Source: Marinospirillum sp. (GTDB lineage Bacteria; Pseudomonadota; Gammaproteobacteria; Pseudomonadales; Halomonadaceae). From it: a stretch of DNA of 6,125 bases. The notes beneath the pieces are model-generated. The model had not been told where the DNA came from. It ran no database searches and saw nothing but the letters and a program-made list of their open reading frames with translations. The stretch is taken from contig SKHR01000160.1 in NCBI GenBank assembly GCA_007116865.1, forward strand, positions 1-6,125. The letters are read 5' to 3'. Position numbers and translations under genes: made by a program. Shown here piece by piece: positions 5,447 to 6,125 of this stretch. Numbering within the stretch: the first letter of the stretch is position 1; every line of letters starts with the position of its first letter.

Positions 5447-6091
5447 TCAGACCCCATAAGCCTCTCGGTAGGCCTGGATCGCAGCCCGGTGTGGCTCAAG
5501 CGACGGGTCGAGTGCTAAGTACTCAAGGATATGTTGCAGCTGGATAATACTCAAGACAGGGACACCGAGATCCTGTTCTACCTCCTGAATCGCAGAACGC
5601 TCCCCGGCCCCTTTTTCCTGGCGATCAAGAGCGATGATCACACCGCTGAGTTTGGCGCCTTCGGCTTCAAGCAGGGGCAGGACTTCACGGATGGCGGTAC
5701 CGGCAGTGATCACATCATCAATCAGTACAACCCTTTGCCCTTGCAGGCTGGCACCAACCAATTGACCGCCCTCGCCATGATCCTTGGCTTCTTTACGGTT
5801 GAAAGCATAGGGGGTGGGGCGCTGATATTCGCTGGCCAATAAAGTGGCGGTACTGGCCGCCAAGGGGATGCCTTTGTAAGCGGGGCCAAATAAAACATCA
5901 AAAGCCAGCTGACTATTGACCAGGGCCTGAGCATAGCTGTGCCCGAGGCGGTAGAGTGCCTCACCGGTATTGAATAGACCGGCATTAAAAAAGTACGGGC
6001 TGACTCGACCTGATTTAAGGTGAAACTCACCAAAGCGCAACACCTGTTGCTGGATCGCAAATTCGATAAAGTCTTTTTGATAGTCCTGCAC
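5447..6091 (-). CDS. pyrE: Orotate phosphoribosyltransferase PyrE
   Basis: PyrE joins orotate to PRPP to give orotidine 5'-monophosphate, the fifth step of de novo UMP synthesis, as a cytoplasmic dimer. Numbered from the ATG at 6097, the protein has FGEFHLKSGRVSPYFFNAG (22-40) for orotate and PRPP contacts, FGPAYKGIPLA (70-80), the mobile catalytic loop NRKEAKDHGEGG (100-111), the PRPP-binding motif VVLIDDVITAGTA (123-135) and the tail AYREAYGV. It is very similar to E. coli PyrE and complete. I place the start at a GTG (6091-6089): GGGGA (6098-6102) is 6 nt before it, and the protein then begins VQDYQKDF, in register with E. coli MKPYQRQF. The ATG two codons upstream abuts the SD with no spacing but cannot be excluded (5447-6097). 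It is the first visible gene of pyrE-yfaZ-dgt; the promoter lies beyond the window. Confidence 0.96.
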   Translation of the reverse strand: MQDYQKDFIEFAIQQQVLRFGEFHLKSGRVSPYFFNAGLFNTGEALYRLGHSYAQALVNSQLAFDVLFGPAYKGIPLAASTATLLASEYQRPTPYAFNRKEAKDHGEGGQLVGASLQGQRVVLIDDVITAGTAIREVLPLLEAEGAKLSGVIIALDRQEKGAGERSAIQEVEQDLGVPVLSIIQLQHILEYLALDPSLEPHRAAIQAYREAYGV

Positions 6092-6097
6092 AATCAT

Positions 6098-6102
6098 TCC
6101 CC
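6098..6102 (-). promoter_or_regulatory. pyrE ribosome-binding site
   Basis: GGGGA on the minus strand lies 6 nt before GTG 6091 but directly touches ATG 6097, which argues for the GTG as the true start. Immediately upstream, TTAATACT (6104-6111) is AT-rich and could be part of a -10 region, but the matching -35 would be outside the window. Confidence 0.45.
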
Positions 6103-6125
6103 AAAAGTATTAACCTCAGGTATCA

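Overview
This is an ordinary housekeeping stretch of a gammaproteobacterial chromosome. The thiS-thiG-trmB order, a PyrE very close to the enterobacterial and pseudomonad enzymes, and a YfaZ-type outer-membrane protein all point to a Gram-negative gammaproteobacterium of the Pseudomonadales/Oceanospirillales sort. The genus cannot be named from the sequence. Base composition looks moderate and even, and I see no transposase, integrase, tRNA, CRISPR array, toxin-antitoxin pair or other sign of a mobile or defence island.

Layout from left to right. Positions 1-225 hold no confident gene. They contain several inverted repeats, a possible weak terminator for the thi operon, and what looks like the promoter, leader and start codon of another minus-strand gene that runs off the left edge. 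Positions 226-1965 carry a tight minus-strand operon, thiS-thiG-trmB: sulfur carrier and thiazole synthase for thiamine, then a tRNA m7G46 methyltransferase joined to thiG by an ATGA overlap. A 121-bp divergent region separates it from a plus-strand ten-helix EamA/DMT-family transporter (2087-2977). The transporter's stop codon overlaps by 4 bp the stop codon of a convergent minus-strand hotdog-fold thioesterase (2974-3396).

The right half (3476-6091) is a second minus-strand operon, read from right to left: pyrE (de novo pyrimidine synthesis), a YfaZ-family outer-membrane barrel, and a dGTPase-type HD phosphohydrolase. The gaps are 32 bp and 4 bp. pyrE and dgt both act on nucleotide pools. 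The barrel between them has no obvious link to that chemistry.

I found no convincing new system. The points most worth a second look are small: a hairpin that may cover the thiS ribosome-binding site, the structured leader at the left edge with a TGATG-coupled small ORF, a likely GTG start for pyrE, an outer-membrane protein embedded in a nucleotide operon, and a palindrome just upstream of the thioesterase start.
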